From Erodium maritimum (Eukaryota; Streptophyta; Magnoliopsida; Geraniales; Geraniaceae): a stretch of DNA of 64,000 bases. Below, one piece after another: positions 11,405-23,065 of this stretch (positions are counted from its first letter, which is position 1; each line of letters opens with the position of its first letter). The position numbers and the translations under genes were made by a program. Where the stretch lies: the NCBI GenBank assembly GCA_963921825.1, contig OY997594.1:4159001-4223000 (forward strand), in the 5' to 3' direction. The notes beneath the pieces are model-generated. The model was not told the DNA's origin. It made no database searches and was given only the letters and a program-made list of their open reading frames with translations.

Positions 11405-14090
11405 GAATCATGCAGAAATATAGTCCCCATGTCCATTTTCTTCTCTACTAGGTTAAGTCGGAAAAGCACTAACATAAGAAGATTTAAAGGGTGAAGGAGA
11501 AGCCATCAGGGATGGAAGAAGCCTATGCTTCACCGAGAAGAGGACAAAATCAGATCCTCCATCACTAAGTCCGTAAGACCCACTAGGTGACACGTTAGAG
11601 GAAGATATGGATCTAGCACATCAAGTGAGGCGTGGCTAGCATCCTCGCCTATCCGAATGATATCTTTTGGGGGAAAGGAGGTGGTTGGGGTGATACTTCC
11701 AAGCTATAACCATCTAAGGTGGTGTTATCACCACCATGTATCAGTTCTTCGTTTGATATGTTGGATGGTTTTCAACACACTTTACCTACATAGGTCCCTC
11801 ACATCTATCCGATTGATGGCACCAAAGGTCGTTAACCAATACGGGAGACAGTCCACATGCATCAAACTAACTCATCAAGGGCTGGCAAACCAAGCCTCCT
11901 ACTCGGATTTTCGTCGAATACTCCCAGAGTAGTCGTCACTTACCCAACATTGTTCGTCAAGCATGAGATTACTTGTTTTACTATTGAAACTTGTCCCGCT
12001 GGGTTTTCATTTCAGTTCATTATGTTATTTTTTTTGGGTATTCCATGTAGTCTTTGGTTTCCGTTTCCTGTAGCATTCGATTTCCCCAGTCTTTGGTTTA
12101 TGTTTCCATTGGGTCGGAGAATATTTTTAACTATGGTGAGTAGGTCTATTCAGAAACCCAAAGAAATATCACTATTCCTCGCTTATTTTCTTCTTCTCTT
12201 TTTAGGACCGGTTGCCTGGTTAAAAACCGGTGCCAACCGTGCTGTTTAGTAGTCCGTCAGTCTTGTTATCTCCTGACTTCCGGTGTCAAAGCCGGTGGGC
12301 ATTCTTTTGTAGAACCAAAAGTACTGGTCCATTGATCCAAAAATGAGAACCGGAATCCAAACCTAATACACAATTTGTAGAAGTGACCGAACTATTAATT
12401 CAAACTCAATCAAGTGGCTTATTGTTAATAGTAACATATAGCTTTTTGTACCTTATAAATAATATATTTATCTGATTTTGAATAAGATTCGACATAACCT
12501 TAAAGCACACCAGCCAAAGTTGACCAGGTCTTATGCAAGTCAAAGGTCAAGCCAATGTTGATCGGGTCACGTTCAAGCTATTTAAGAAGTATATGGATGG
12601 ATCTGAGTGTATCCAATTTCAAATAAGCCCAGATAAAACAAACCCCAAACTCACCTAACCCAGCCCATGTTTAATTGTAACCCTACAAACTTAGCCCAAT
12701 TTTTCTCAATTGCATGCAAACTTGGGAAAATTGGCCAAATAGTCTTATTCTAAAGGTTGACTGCACCATCCTAATTTTATCTATGAAATTATGATTTTAC
12801 TCTTCTCAATTGAGTCCAATCAAACCCTAGAAACTAGAGAAAAGTTCAATCCGATCTAGATTTTATTAAAGATAAAATCGATACTCTTATCTTCAACGAA
12901 TAGCTCAGCTTTCATTGTTGGTCGAAAATATGGCCGTCCGGGTGGTTAAATGCTATCAATGAGAATAGTAATTCACTATTCTTAACGATATGTCCGGGAG
13001 ATTTCTTGGTTCAAATCATGTTATTGCTATGGGTTTACATACAACTACATTAATCTTAGTAAAATGTTCTTTAGATGCACGACATTAAGTGGTTCTAAGT
13101 TAATGTCTGACAAAAAGGATTTTGGATATCATTTTCCTTGCGACGGGCTAGGACGTGGTGGTACCCGTGATATTTCGGCTTAGGATAGGGCTATTTTGCA
13201 ACTTACCCCCATACAGCTGTCTCTAAGCCTCGCTCTCGTAGCACGCACTCTTCTCTTTCGATATCATGACGATGACAGATTGAGGATGCATCTTTCCTCT
13301 CTCCCTCTTTTGGGAACAGTGTATTCCATGTCGTGCTCGTTGACGTTTGTCTTTTCGCTTAGTTATGGGGTTTTCTCGGTACCACCGGCCTCACATCTGA
13401 GCCGTCCTTCATCACCGTTCCCTTTGATCTCGATTTTAACGGTCAAAACCGGTAATCGCCAATAAAAACCGAGAGATTTTTTTTTGCCAACGTCGGTGTG
13501 GAGGTTTTCGAGGAACCGGAAGTTCTGGTCTAAATGCCGATTAACCGACCGATGCTCACCCTTAATCTTCTCATCCATAGTTCCACCAAACAAGCTTCTC
13601 TTACCTTGAGAGTTGAGACATAATCAATTTTAATAAACAAATGCACAATCATTTAGAGGCCCATACTTTGGGCTGCTTAATGATGGGCCGGCAGATGGTG
13701 GTGAAAGCTTGGGGTTTGGATGTTGTTTCTGCTCAGTCTGTAATAAAAAGCAACACAATTGATCTTAACCAGACAACAAAATCTTATCCCTTGTATTCGA
13801 AGAAACCCATGTTTCGTAGAATCCGAGGCTGTCCTCCTCCTCTTCCACTTCAACCAACCATGAACACTATCCGGAGGTAGCTCGGTCTCTATCATGCTCC
13901 TCTCTCAACCATAGCTTCAACACTCAAAACCTACTTACTCTCACACCATCCTCACAAAGTTCTCACTCATTACAAAGTTGACAACAGTATAAAAAAAATC
14001 TCCATAATATTTTTCCGAACGACTTTTATTAGCACGAATATGTTGTCGTTATTTTTTCTTTTAAAAACGTGTTTATACCTTTTGTTTAGA
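11405..14090. other. Intergenic, no recognisable gene
   Basis: Several short frames exist (up to 130 codons at 11857-12249, rich in F and L) but none has recognisable motifs. The parts 12190-12330 and 13390-13560 carry GG-TT-rich hAT-MITE-like sequence. The rest, 12340-13200 and 13600-14080, is unremarkable. Confidence 0.5.
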
Positions 14091-14564
14091 GTTAAATATC
14101 GAAACTTACTCTTAAATATTGGTCACGACGACTTCACTACCCAACATTTCAAAATAACAAACGCATTACCTTACGTATTGGTAACGTGATTCTGTTAATA
14201 AAAGTGGTCGGAAAATTCCATTCTGATAATCATATGACCTCATGTGTCATTTAATGAACAGTAAAATGACGAATTTGCCCTTAATTATTTGACTTCTACA
14301 CATTTTATAAGGAACAATAATGAAGGTGCAATGATAATATTCCTTATAAAATGTGCAAGGATCAAATAAGTAAGGGAAAATTCGGTATTTTACCATCCAT
14401 TAAATGACACATGAGGTCATATGACTATCAGAATAAAATTTTCCGGCCATTTTTATTAATAAATTGTGTGACCAATACTTAAGGTACTGCATTTGTTATT
14501 TTGAAACGTTGGGTATTGTAGTGTTCGTGACCAATACTTAAGAATAAGTTTCAATATTTAACCC
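14091..14564. mobile_element. Fold-back element, about 210-bp inverted arms
   Basis: Two long diverged arms (from 14091 starting GTTAAATATCGAAAC, and back from 14564) pair over most of their length with a loop near 14310-14340. Shared internal blocks include CATATGACCTCATG, TGTGTCATTTAATG and ACATTTTATAAGGAA. Flanks TTTGTTTAG and ATTGTTTAT agree at 7 of 9 positions, suggesting a decayed 9-bp Mutator-type target duplication. It has no coding capacity. Transcribed, it would give a long hairpin RNA. Confidence 0.7.
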
Positions 14565-15170
14565 TATTGTTTATTATCATATTACGATTTTTTCCGTTAA
14601 TTTAAATGGAAAATCACCATAAAATTCAAAATACCTAATATACTCTTACCCCCAAACCCTAAAAAATCGCTCCTCGAACCTTAACTATAAACTCTAAACC
14701 CCTAACCTTTTTATTTTTCTCTTCTAGTTGAATGTGTTTTAGGGTTCGGGAGAGTTTTTTAGGGTTTGGAGTAGGTGTATTTTAAAGATTAATGAATTTC
14801 CCGGTGATTTTCATTAAAATAAATAGAATTCACCGTTTTTTGATGATAAACGAAAGTTATAACTATATTTTTGAAATAAAAAGCGAGTACAACACGATTG
14901 TACCAAAAAAGAAGATGTTCATGACATTAATTATTGAGGTTTCACCCAACATAAACAATGTGAAGTACAAGCAAAGAAGTTCAAAAACAACATTAGTCAG
15001 ACCAAAGGTTAACCATCACCATTATGGTTGAAAACCTGTTCCTTGTTGCACCTTAACTACAACAATCCACACAAGACCATCAACATTGCATTTACACCAA
15101 CAACAACTTCACAAACCTCTCCATTACATAACCAACCCAAAACCCAACAAGCAAATCTATCCGTCCATCA

Positions 15171-16082
15171 ATGGCTTCATCTCCATCTCCATCTCCATCC
15201 CAAGCCCTAACCTTCTTCTTCCTCCTGATCTTATCTTCCTCCGCAAACCACACAAACCCTAATCTCGACCGAGCATTCCTTGCCCTCCAAGCATGGAAAC
15301 AAGTCATTTACTCAGACCCAACCAACCTCACCTTCAACTGCTTCTGCGGACTCCTCCCCAACCTCACCCTCCTCTACGAGCTCAACCTTAGCAACAACCG
15401 ATTCGTAGGCCCGTTCCCCTCCACCGTCCTCTCCCTCCCTTCCCTGAAGTTCCTCGATCTCCGTTACAACATATTCGAAGGGGGTTTACCCTCGGAGCTC
15501 TTCGATAAGCTCCTGGACGCCTTATTCATCAACAACAACCGCTTCACCAGCGTGCTCCCAGCCAACTTAGGCGGGAGCACAGCTTCTGTGCTGGTGTTTG
15601 CCAACAACAACCTTGGGGGGAGTCTCCCCCCGAGCGTAGGTAAGTTGGCAAACACCTTAGAGGAGCTCCTACTGGTAAACACCCATGTTTCAGGGTGTTT
15701 ACCCCCTGAAGTAGGGCTCCTCCATAAATTAAGGGTCCTGGATGTGAGTTAAAACAAAATCGTGGGCCCTATACCCTACAGCCTCGCGGGGCTCGAGCGC
15801 CTAGAGCAGCTCAATTTAGCTCATAACATGATGATTGGCGTCGTGCCTAGCGTTGTATGTGCATTGCCGCGTCTATCCAATTTTTCGTTCTCGTACAACT
15901 TTTTTTGTGAGGAAGAGGGTGTTTGTAGGAACGTGAGCTCGGGAGGGAAGGTTTTCGATGATCGGTGGAACTGCTTGAGTGATAAGCCGAATCAGAGGAG
16001 CGAGAAGGAGTGCGATGCGGTGAATGATCGTCTTGTCCGGTGTTTGGAGGATGGTTATGATCCTATCTCTGCAATGCCGTAA
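15171..16082 (+). pseudogene. LRR-extensin-like gene with a premature stop and apparent internal deletion
   Basis: The ATG at 15171 opens an apparent signal peptide (residues 1-25, SPSPSPSQ then a hydrophobic TFFFLLILSS core). It continues into the leucine-rich-repeat head of the LRX / At4g06744-like family: ALQAWKQVIYSDPTN, ELNLSNNRFVGPFP, LPSLKFLDLRYN, PSELFDKLLDALFINNNRF, VLVFANNNLGG, GCLPPEVGLL. A TAA at 15750-15752 interrupts LDVS-NKIVGPIP, where the family has an aromatic residue. The same frame then continues cleanly to 16082, including FDDRWNCL and QRSEKEC. Between SDPTNLTFN and LLYELNLSNN, roughly 60 residues of the usual head are missing. There is no extensin tail. A cell-wall protein in its family; this copy is probably a pseudogene unless the stop is a sequencing error. 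Confidence 0.8.
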
Positions 16083-16605
16083 CAACTCCTCTGCCTTCAC
16101 CTTAGGTTATGTTAGGACATCATGTGAGAACATAATGACTTCTGAATTTGTGCTTGTGAATCATCTTGTACAATGTACATACTATTTGTGTCATGTATGT
16201 AAGTGGAATGTGTAATAAATAAGGTGCTTGCTAATAGATTTCTGTTGTACAATAGAGAGAGTGTTGCAATAAGGTACCCTGAGGTATTCATTTTTTTTGC
16301 AACTTGTAGCATGGTTCTTTGATAATTACAAAAAACACATTTAATTTGTCTATTTATTGTAATCTGTATGAAAATAACGATTTTATCCTTACAATTTATA
16401 TTTAAAAGTAATGAGTAAAAAAACTCCAAATTTATATATCCCTTAATGTTGATCCTAAGAAATTTAAGGATGTGAAAATTTGATTTTTTTTAAAATACTA
16501 TTTTTAAAATTTAAAAAATGTAAGGGTAAAATCGTTATTTTAAATAAATCTACACAAGGTGTAACAGAAAAACAACTTCACGGTATTATTTTATACTTAT
16601 AAAAA

Positions 16606-16956
16606 GGGTTAGTTACGCTTACCAACCCCGTACTATACACGTTTAACGGATAAATAGTTTAAAATACATACCCCGAACTAACAGTTTGTAACAACATCCC
16701 CCTTCCATATATATTTCCATCCATTTTTAGGGTTAGATTTAGGTTTAGAGAGAGATGTAGGGTTGGAGTTGGTTTTAGGATTATAACAATACAGATAGTT
16801 TCGGAATTTCTGAAAAAATGAACTAGTAAATGGACGGAAAAATGGATGGAATGGGGGATGTTGTTACAACAGTTAGTTCAGGTTATATATACGTTATTTG
16901 GGGTAAGTATCCATTAAACGTGTATATAGCTCGGGGTAGGTGAATGTAATTAACCC
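16606..16956. mobile_element. MULE-type MITE with perfect 9-bp target duplication
   Basis: A 351-bp element bracketed by identical TTATAAAAA copies (16597-16605 and 16957-16965). Inverted ends of about 100 bp start GGGTTAGTTACGCTTACC and end GGTGAATGTAATTAACCC. The interior, 16720-16850, is GGTTTAGG-rich with no coding capacity. The 9-bp duplication and long inverted ends point to Mutator-superfamily mobilisation. Confidence 0.85.
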
Positions 16957-17194
16957 TTATAAAAAAAATAACTACAAACTGCAAAAAGCGAATACCTCAT
17001 AGTATTTTTTTCACAATTGTCAACCACGATCAACTACTATTTTGACCAGCGCCGAATGGATGATTTTCACCGATTTGACAAATAAATGAAGACCCACTAC
17101 AAAGAAAAGAACAGAAAAGAAACCACTCTATGATAATTTTATTCAAACATGTCAAGAACCTACAAATCCATCGTAGCAAAAACATCATTGCCGA

Positions 17195-17641
17195 TCATTT
17201 TTTGCCTAGCTTATCCTCATCATAATGATAGCAAATTTCATACTGTTGAGTGTCCCAATTGAACATACATGGCTTTTCCTTTGTAATACTCCACTTCATG
17301 TACTTGTAGTACTTACAATCCCTTCCATAAACGTAAATTCGGAAGTGACGGTAGACTCTATATTGTCCTTCGAATGGCCATTCGAAGCGACAGGCGAAAT
17401 GAGTCAACCCCGAAAACGAGGGTCTGAACTTAATAAAGAAAGACTCGTTCGTTTTGAGAAGATGAACACCGAGATCGTCGTCGTAAGACGCACAATGAAT
17501 AGTTAAATATGTACCGTCCTCTAGATTGTTTATCACTTCCACCGTTGTCTTTCGCGGGAAGATACACCCGCTACCCGCTACCTCGCCTAGCTTAACCAGG
17601 ACGATAACCAACAACGACAACAACAATGACAAACTCTTCAT
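17195..17641 (-). CDS. S-protein homolog (plant self-incompatibility S1 family), copy 1
   Basis: A single-exon 148-residue secreted protein. Residues 1-24 form a signal peptide (hydrophobic SLSLLLSLLVIVLV). The S1/SPH signature follows: VEVINNL, LTIHC-S-DDDLGVH (residues 46-60), F-IKF-PSF, then six cysteines near 26, 50, 84, 109, 125 and 137 and the WSI-PCMF-YEIC-end. The length is typical. Family members are small secreted proteins; the founding poppy S protein is a stigma self-incompatibility ligand, but most homologs have unknown roles. A TATATAAA box lies about 43 bases upstream (17684-17691). Copy 2 at 18987-19430 is a tandem paralog in the same direction. It looks intact. Confidence 0.93.
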   Translation of the reverse strand: MKSLSLLLSLLVIVLVKLGEVAGSGCIFPRKTTVEVINNLEDGTYLTIHCASYDDDLGVHLLKTNESFFIKFRPSFSGLTHFACRFEWPFEGQYRVYRHFRIYVYGRDCKYYKYMKWSITKEKPCMFNWDTQQYEICYHYDEDKLGKK

Positions 17642-17683
17642 CTTCGAATGTTTGTGTGAATTGTTCTTTTGGTTTTGTTGGTG

Positions 17684-17691
17684 TTTATATA
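17684..17691 (-). promoter_or_regulatory. TATA box of S-protein homolog copy 1
   Basis: TATATAAA read leftward, about 43 bases before the ATG at 17641. Copy 2 has a TATAAGA at 19475-19481 at nearly the same distance from its ATG, so the core promoter spacing is conserved between the paralogs. Confidence 0.6.
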
Positions 17692-17941
17692 CTCAACTGG
17701 ATGGGGCTTTTTTAGGAAGCATATCTGCTTTTCATGTCATAAATCTATACATTCCCTTATTGCTTAACTATCGTTTTCATTCAACTATATATTTTTTGAC
17801 CATTTTTTTTTGGAAATGATTCTTTTTGACCAAATTAATTCAACTACTTATTCTAATTGAATTTACATGGAATAATATTTCTCTTATAAAGAATTTTCTG
17901 ATACTAACTACTATTAGTTAATTACGGTTGAAAGGTAAAAA

Positions 17942-18655
17942 ATAAGGATTCTTCCTCTTATCTCTGTAATTGTTGAGATCTTTTTTTTTTTTGAAGAAAC
18001 CCTTCTCATCTATAGAGTTTCTTACTTTTGTCGTCGACTTGATTACCGCTAGTCCTTTCGTCAGTCTAGTCCCACTGTAGTCAGTCCTAGTGCAGCCCTT
18101 TCCACGTATGCCTCCACCTCGTCGGTCGCGAGGCCTGCCATTAAACCCAGGCGCATAAGAAACCCTAAGCATTTTTCTGCCGCCCCAGTCCCTAACTCCC
18201 TCTCCTTCCTTTCCCGATCACGACGACTGTGTCCTTCTCTCTCGGTCCGTTTGAACCTTCGAGTAAACCTCGACGGGGTCGGCCTTTGAAGAACCAAACC
18301 CTATCTTCCTCTGCAATAAACACTAGGGTTTTGGTGAATTCAACTCCGCCGCCCTCCACCGTCGACTCGAAGACCCCGTCGTCCGTTTCCGGCGACGTGA
18401 AGACTCTACTGCCTCATGTGACTGTTCCTGCTCTTCAACCACCGGCGAAACCAACTCCCTTCATCACGCCTCTGCTCAGACTGTTGCCGCCTCGACTCTC
18501 CCCATCGTTGCGTCGCCTATGACGACACCCGCCATCAACCCGCTGCCCCACTGGTCCGGGACCCTCTTAAAGGGAAAGCCCCCATGTTTAAATATGGGAG
18601 GCCGGAACTAGGGAGGACGAAATTGGATGCTCTATGTGAGGGGGTCAATCTAACC
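17942..18655 (+). mobile_element. GC-rich insertion between the two S-protein homologs
   Basis: The flanks of the two S-protein genes are homologous (both have a CTTATAAAGA-TTTTCTGATA stretch upstream), but this block is unique to the interval. It begins after a T run at about 17981-17992 and is GC-rich with proline/serine-coding frames. The longest plus frame, 18229-18522, has GRPLKNQTLSSSAIN then Pro-rich sequence. That composition is typical of the 5' part of plant LINE ORF1 or of the poly(A) retroposons found elsewhere in this window. No conserved domain is recognised. Confidence 0.35.
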
Positions 18656-18986
18656 TAATAATAACCTTAATCTAATAATGTATTATTCTTGTTTTATATC
18701 ATCTATAAAGATTGAGATGTTCTTATATTATTTATAGGCACAAATCATTCAATCTCATAAGAAGTTCGACCAAACTAAAAAGGTCATAGTTTTGTTTGGT
18801 GATATAGCTAATCTCAAATATTTGGTCATTTTTTTATTCTCACATATTGGTATAACTGGTTTCGAATTATTCGTTTCCCCCGAAATGAATTTAGCAAATT
18901 ATTAACAAAATAGAGGAGGAAATAAAAAAAAGAAACCAATCTGAAATTTTTATTCAAACATGCCAAGAACAAGGACATAGTAGTAG

Positions 18987-19430
18987 CTACATCAACCCAT
19001 GCTCATGTTTAACACTTTTGTTCCAATCATAGCAAATATCATACTTTTGAGTACCGAAATTGAACATGCACGGTCGACCCGTTGTAATACTCCACTTCAA
19101 ATACTTATAGTAGTGACAATCCCTTTTATAAATATAAATATCGAACGAACGATAGTACGTTCCCCGCCACTGGAAGGTACAATAAAATTGGGTCCAGGCG
19201 AAAACCGCGGGTGTGAACTTAAAGAGGAAAGATTGATTCGATTTGACAAATTGAATACCAAGATCGTCGTCTTCAGACCTACAATGCAAAGTCAAATCCA
19301 AACCACCCGGTAGATTGTTGATTATCTCCACCCTCGTCTTTCGTCGCAGGACACATGGCCCGTACGCTTCGCTCGTCTTAACCATAAGAACAACCAACAA
19401 CAATAACAACAACAATAATAAACCCTTCAT
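18987..19430 (-). CDS. S-protein homolog, copy 2
   Basis: A single-exon 147-residue secreted protein, paralog of 17195-17641. The signal peptide is a run of leucines (residues 4-16). The mature part has VEIINNL, LTLHCRSEDDDLGIQF, FLFKFTPAVF, C-FQWRGTYYRSFDIYIYKRDC and WSITTGRPCMFNFGTQKYDIC, with the six-cysteine pattern kept. It is as long as copy 1 with no frame damage. The two share gene order, promoter spacing and upstream sequence, so they arose by tandem duplication. The exact function is unknown; family members are extracellular. Confidence 0.93.
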   Translation of the reverse strand: MKGLLLLLLLLLVVLMVKTSEAYGPCVLRRKTRVEIINNLPGGLDLTLHCRSEDDDLGIQFVKSNQSFLFKFTPAVFAWTQFYCTFQWRGTYYRSFDIYIYKRDCHYYKYLKWSITTGRPCMFNFGTQKYDICYDWNKSVKHEHGLM

Positions 19431-20009
19431 CTTTGAAATATTTCGTATTGTTTGTTTTGATCCCTCTTGTTGTGTCTTATACTCGATTTTATGGGCTTTT
19501 AGAGAAACATTTCATATCATTTTTTAGGATAAGATTGTTGATTAATCATGTTTTGTTTTACTACCTAATTCTAATTGAAAATACATTGAATAATAATTCT
19601 TCTTATAAAGATTTTTCTGATAGTAATTACTAATTAGTACAATTGAAATATAGAAATATAATAATCTGTACATATGCATACATGAACTAAGTAATCTTTT
19701 TTTAAAAACAAAAGATGGAAATATACTAAGGATACATGTATGAGACATAAGTTAGTGTATTCAGGTAATAGAGTCACCCAACAGTGTCTTTTGAAAGTTT
19801 ATTTTATAGTATTTTGAAATTCGAAAATCGGTCTTCAAACGGATTTTTGTTTATAGAATATGTCCGAGGTTTTTTATTATTCGATTTTAATCACATGTCA
19901 TACTATAAATTTCAAGCATAACTCATGCTGTAAATTCAAAGTTCAAACACAACTTATAATAAAAAGTTCAAGCTTCATACAAAGTTCAAACATCCCAATG
20001 GACTGAGGA

Positions 20010-20759
20010 TCCGGATCGTAGGAAACTGATTCGGGTTCCGATTAAAGAAGTAATTCGACATGTTGGGGCATCGTTGGACGCCAAGGGGTTTTCAATTCCG
20101 GAAAAATGTGAACCACATCAAATAGTGCCAAAGACGCATCGCCGAACTTATCAGTCGGGTTGGCAGTGCTGGGTTACACATGAGGGAGGAAATTCAGATT
20201 CAATATGAGAAGGTTCTTTGCATACAAGAGGCCTTCTGGCGTCAAAGGGCTAAACATCACTAGCTTTCGGTTAGTGAAAAACGTAATAAGTTTTTTCAAG
20301 CGGCCTCCTCGTATAGACGTGGCATTAACACTATGGTGACTCTACACAATGCGGTGGGTCAGACGGTTACTTGATTGAGAGACAAGGATGCGGGAACTCA
20401 TTACTGACTATTTTAGGCACCTATTTACTACTCAACTGCCGATCAAGATCAATTCCCTATTCACCTACCCTCTCAGATAACAAATATTCAAAACCAAACT
20501 CTCTTAGCTCCAAGACTAGCTTGTGAAATTCAAACAACAGTGTTTTGGATGGGGCCGGATAAATACCCGGGACCGGACGGGTTTAATCATAAATTCTTTC
20601 AACACTGTTGGCCCGTGGTGACTGATGAGGTCATTTATTTTGTCCAGAGAGGGTTGGCTTCCAAGGGGTTTGACTCGGACCTCAATGACACTTCAATCAT
20701 TCTTATTCCTAAGAAACCAAACCCTGAACGGATTAGTGATCTGAGAATTTTCCTCCTAT
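20010..20759 (+). pseudogene. LINE reverse-transcriptase fragment (L1-type), truncated at both ends
   Basis: The frame 20540-20761 reads MGPDKYPGPDGFNHKFFQ, HCWPVVTDEVI, and LNDTSIILIPKKPNPERISDLRIF. This is the N-terminal part of the reverse-transcriptase domain of plant L1-type LINEs (usual pattern: K-PGPDG--A-FFQ--W, LN-T-I-LIPK, DFRPISL). The region upstream to about 20010 reads as the preceding linker in broken frames. The catalytic core and the rest of ORF2 are missing: at about 20755 the sequence switches abruptly to S-protein-type flank. Confidence 0.8.
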
Positions 20760-20850
20760 AAAGAATTTTCCGATGCTAATTATTATTTAGTACGGATAAA
20801 ATGTAAACCCTAATAATTTGCACATATGCAGATACATGTACTAGAGCTGA
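20756..20850 (-). repeat. Third copy of the S-protein upstream flank
   Basis: The stretch with CTATAAAGAATTTTCCGATG, TTAGTACGG and TGCACATATGCA matches 17890-17930 and 19600-19690, which lie upstream of the two S-protein genes. No third S-protein gene accompanies it; the LINE fragment occupies the expected position. This points to a lost or displaced third unit. Confidence 0.6.
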
Positions 20851-20879
20851 ATAAAATGGATGACTTGTCAAGGTTCAGG

Positions 20880-21342
20880 ATCTGACCTGATATCATACCA
20901 AAAGTGGTCAGGATAGATTTGATAGTCGTAACATCCTCCATCGTGGCCTTACAGAAAATATAACAACCATCTTCAAAGAACATGTGAGTGATTTTCGGGG
21001 CCCCTCTCGCAATTTTGACCCCCTGTATGTGACCTCAGTCTCTCTAGCCACCGCGACGTTGGCTCCCTCCCACCACCAACGACATGTCTCCCGACTCTGA
21101 TCGGCACCACCTCTGCAACTTCGATGGTTTTCGCTGAAGCCGCCACCGGTGTGTCCTTCTCTCTGGCCTCCACCACCGCACCCTCCCTCTAAAACTAATG
21201 ATAGCAGGTTCGGTCGCACTCTCCAGAATTGCGACACCATTGTATCTTTTGTCTGTTCTTCGTGGTTAGGGATTTATTCCTGATGCACTCAGATGTATTT
21301 GAATTCAAATTAATGAATTGTACCTTTCACCCAAAAAAAACT
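20880..21342 (+). mobile_element. Poly(A) retroposon-like insertion
   Basis: A GC-rich body with proline/threonine-coding frames is followed by a T-rich 3' segment and an 8-base A run at 21335-21342. The layout is the same as the retroposons at 51803-53231 and 54048-55125. No target duplication was found, so the boundaries are approximate. Confidence 0.35.
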
Positions 21343-22052
21343 ATGTAATTAATGCTAAACTGTCAAGTGTTTTCAATTTGAAATGCATATATAATTGGCA
21401 TGTCGTTTATTACAACTACGACTTGTGTTTGTTCAATGGATATACAAAACACCCACATTTCAGCATCTCGTACTATAACGAGGACTCATAACCGTTTTAA
21501 TCTTTCTAAAGCCTCCTCAGTCAGTAACGCTCAGCAAACCTTGCTACTGTATAGGTAATACTCTTCTATGTACGTCCATAAATAATCGATGAAGAGAATT
21601 CCGAATAAACATCCGGTGGAAAAAGGGCATCACCAAAGTTATAATAGCCAAGTCAAAATAGCAAATAAACAACGGTTTAGTGATACAAACATTAATTCCT
21701 TAACCTCCAGACATGAAATTCCATCCCTATAAATTTTAACAAAAACAAATCATCAAAAAATAGGTGGATTACTTGACCAACACTCAAGAGGCCAAAGCTT
21801 TTGCAGCTGCAGCCATGAGAAGGGAAGAAGGGTTGTGCACCAACATCCAAAAAACACTATCCAGATCATATTAATAAAAAAAAGAAAGAGATCTTGAAGC
21901 GCGATCAGCAAATTTTAACCACGATAATATCATAAGCCGGGAAAAGCACTATGGCAAGTCATCAAAATAGAAACAAACACAGGAAAAACAACTGAAAGAT
22001 CTGACAAATGTACTGTTCCAATTCGAGGTCACTGTTGTCTGAATCCATTTAG

Positions 22053-22100
22053 CTAATTCATATCTGTTCCTGGTTGAGTCTTCTCCGGTGCTTCATCGAC
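22053..22100 (-). CDS. Candidate alternative 3' coding exon of F-box gene 1
   Basis: Sixteen codons (VDEAPEKTQPGTDMN then TAG) directly after a TTGGTATAG acceptor. Splicing from the donor AAG/GTGAAT at 23075/23074 joins in phase 0 to the F-box frame and replaces the three final codons VN-stop. The paralog has the same donor, acceptor, frame and stop (26739-26786, VGEALEKTRPGTNMN). Conservation through a recent duplication is only modest evidence, since no premature stop is expected by chance in 16 codons. Confidence 0.4.
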   Translation of the reverse strand, partial: VDEAPEKTQPGTDMN

Positions 22101-22277
22101 CTATACCAAGAATTGCAATGTCAAAAAATAGCAACTGAAACAAGCTTTACAATATATATGACTGAAGGACCTGTCAGTGAATGACGAATCTGGAGGGCAG
22201 AAGACACAAGATAGAGTATATCCGGAAACATGCAAAGCAATCACAACACCGGTGAGCAGCTAAAAATGTATTCACAA

Positions 22278-22400
22278 GGGATAATCGCAAATAAGTACCC
22301 TGAGCCTTAATTACTCGCTTTTAAAATTTGTAACCCTTTTCTTTATAATTGCAAAAAAAGACCCTTGAACTTGTCTTTTTGTTGCACTTTTCTTTTTCCC
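22278..22400. mobile_element. 123-bp MITE inserted in F-box copy 1 flank after duplication
   Basis: Bracketed by identical 9-bp TATTCACAA copies (22269-22277 and 22401-22409), with ends GGGATAATCGCAAA and CTTTTCTTTTTCCC. The duplicated copies at about 26957 and 30405 lack it, so it entered copy 1 after the segment was duplicated. The 9-bp duplication suggests Mutator-type mobilisation. Confidence 0.75.
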
Positions 22401-23065
22401 TATTCACAACTAATCTCTCTTTATACATAGAAAAAGATGGTCAAAAAAGACGTTACTGCTCAAATTAAAGTTTTAGACAGACAAGTTTACACTCATGGCC
22501 AATAACCAGAGGCAACCAAATTACTACTCACTTCTTCCTAAAATAAGTATCGAACTTCCTAAAATCAGATGTCCCGAAATAAGTATCCCCAACCCTTATT
22601 CTATGAGTTAGTTATGTACAAATTATCAATAAGATCTTTGATTTTAGTTAGAGGAACATATACAACATGGAAACTTAAACAGCTTTAGAATATACATACC
22701 AGAAGGGCGAATCACTGGTAAACAAATATCATAGAGAAATATGTCGGTTTTGGATCATAGAATTACAACTTCGTTAGGAAAATTTAATATTGTGCTTCCC
22801 TAAATATCTCTTCCGGCAATAGAATACTTATAATTACCCCTACACGTCAAGTACTTATAACCAATAAGAGCTTTTGAACCGAAAGAGTTCTTAAATGACA
22901 AGCGATGGCATAAAGCATCTCACACCAGCCAGAAATCAGTTCATAGTGTTTCTAGATTCCTTCAAATCGTGCAATCGTCAAAAAACCATATTAAGAAGGT
23001 TAAAAGGAAAGCATACCAACGCAACATAGCATAATTGACAAAACTACTAATCAGGAATGGGTAAG

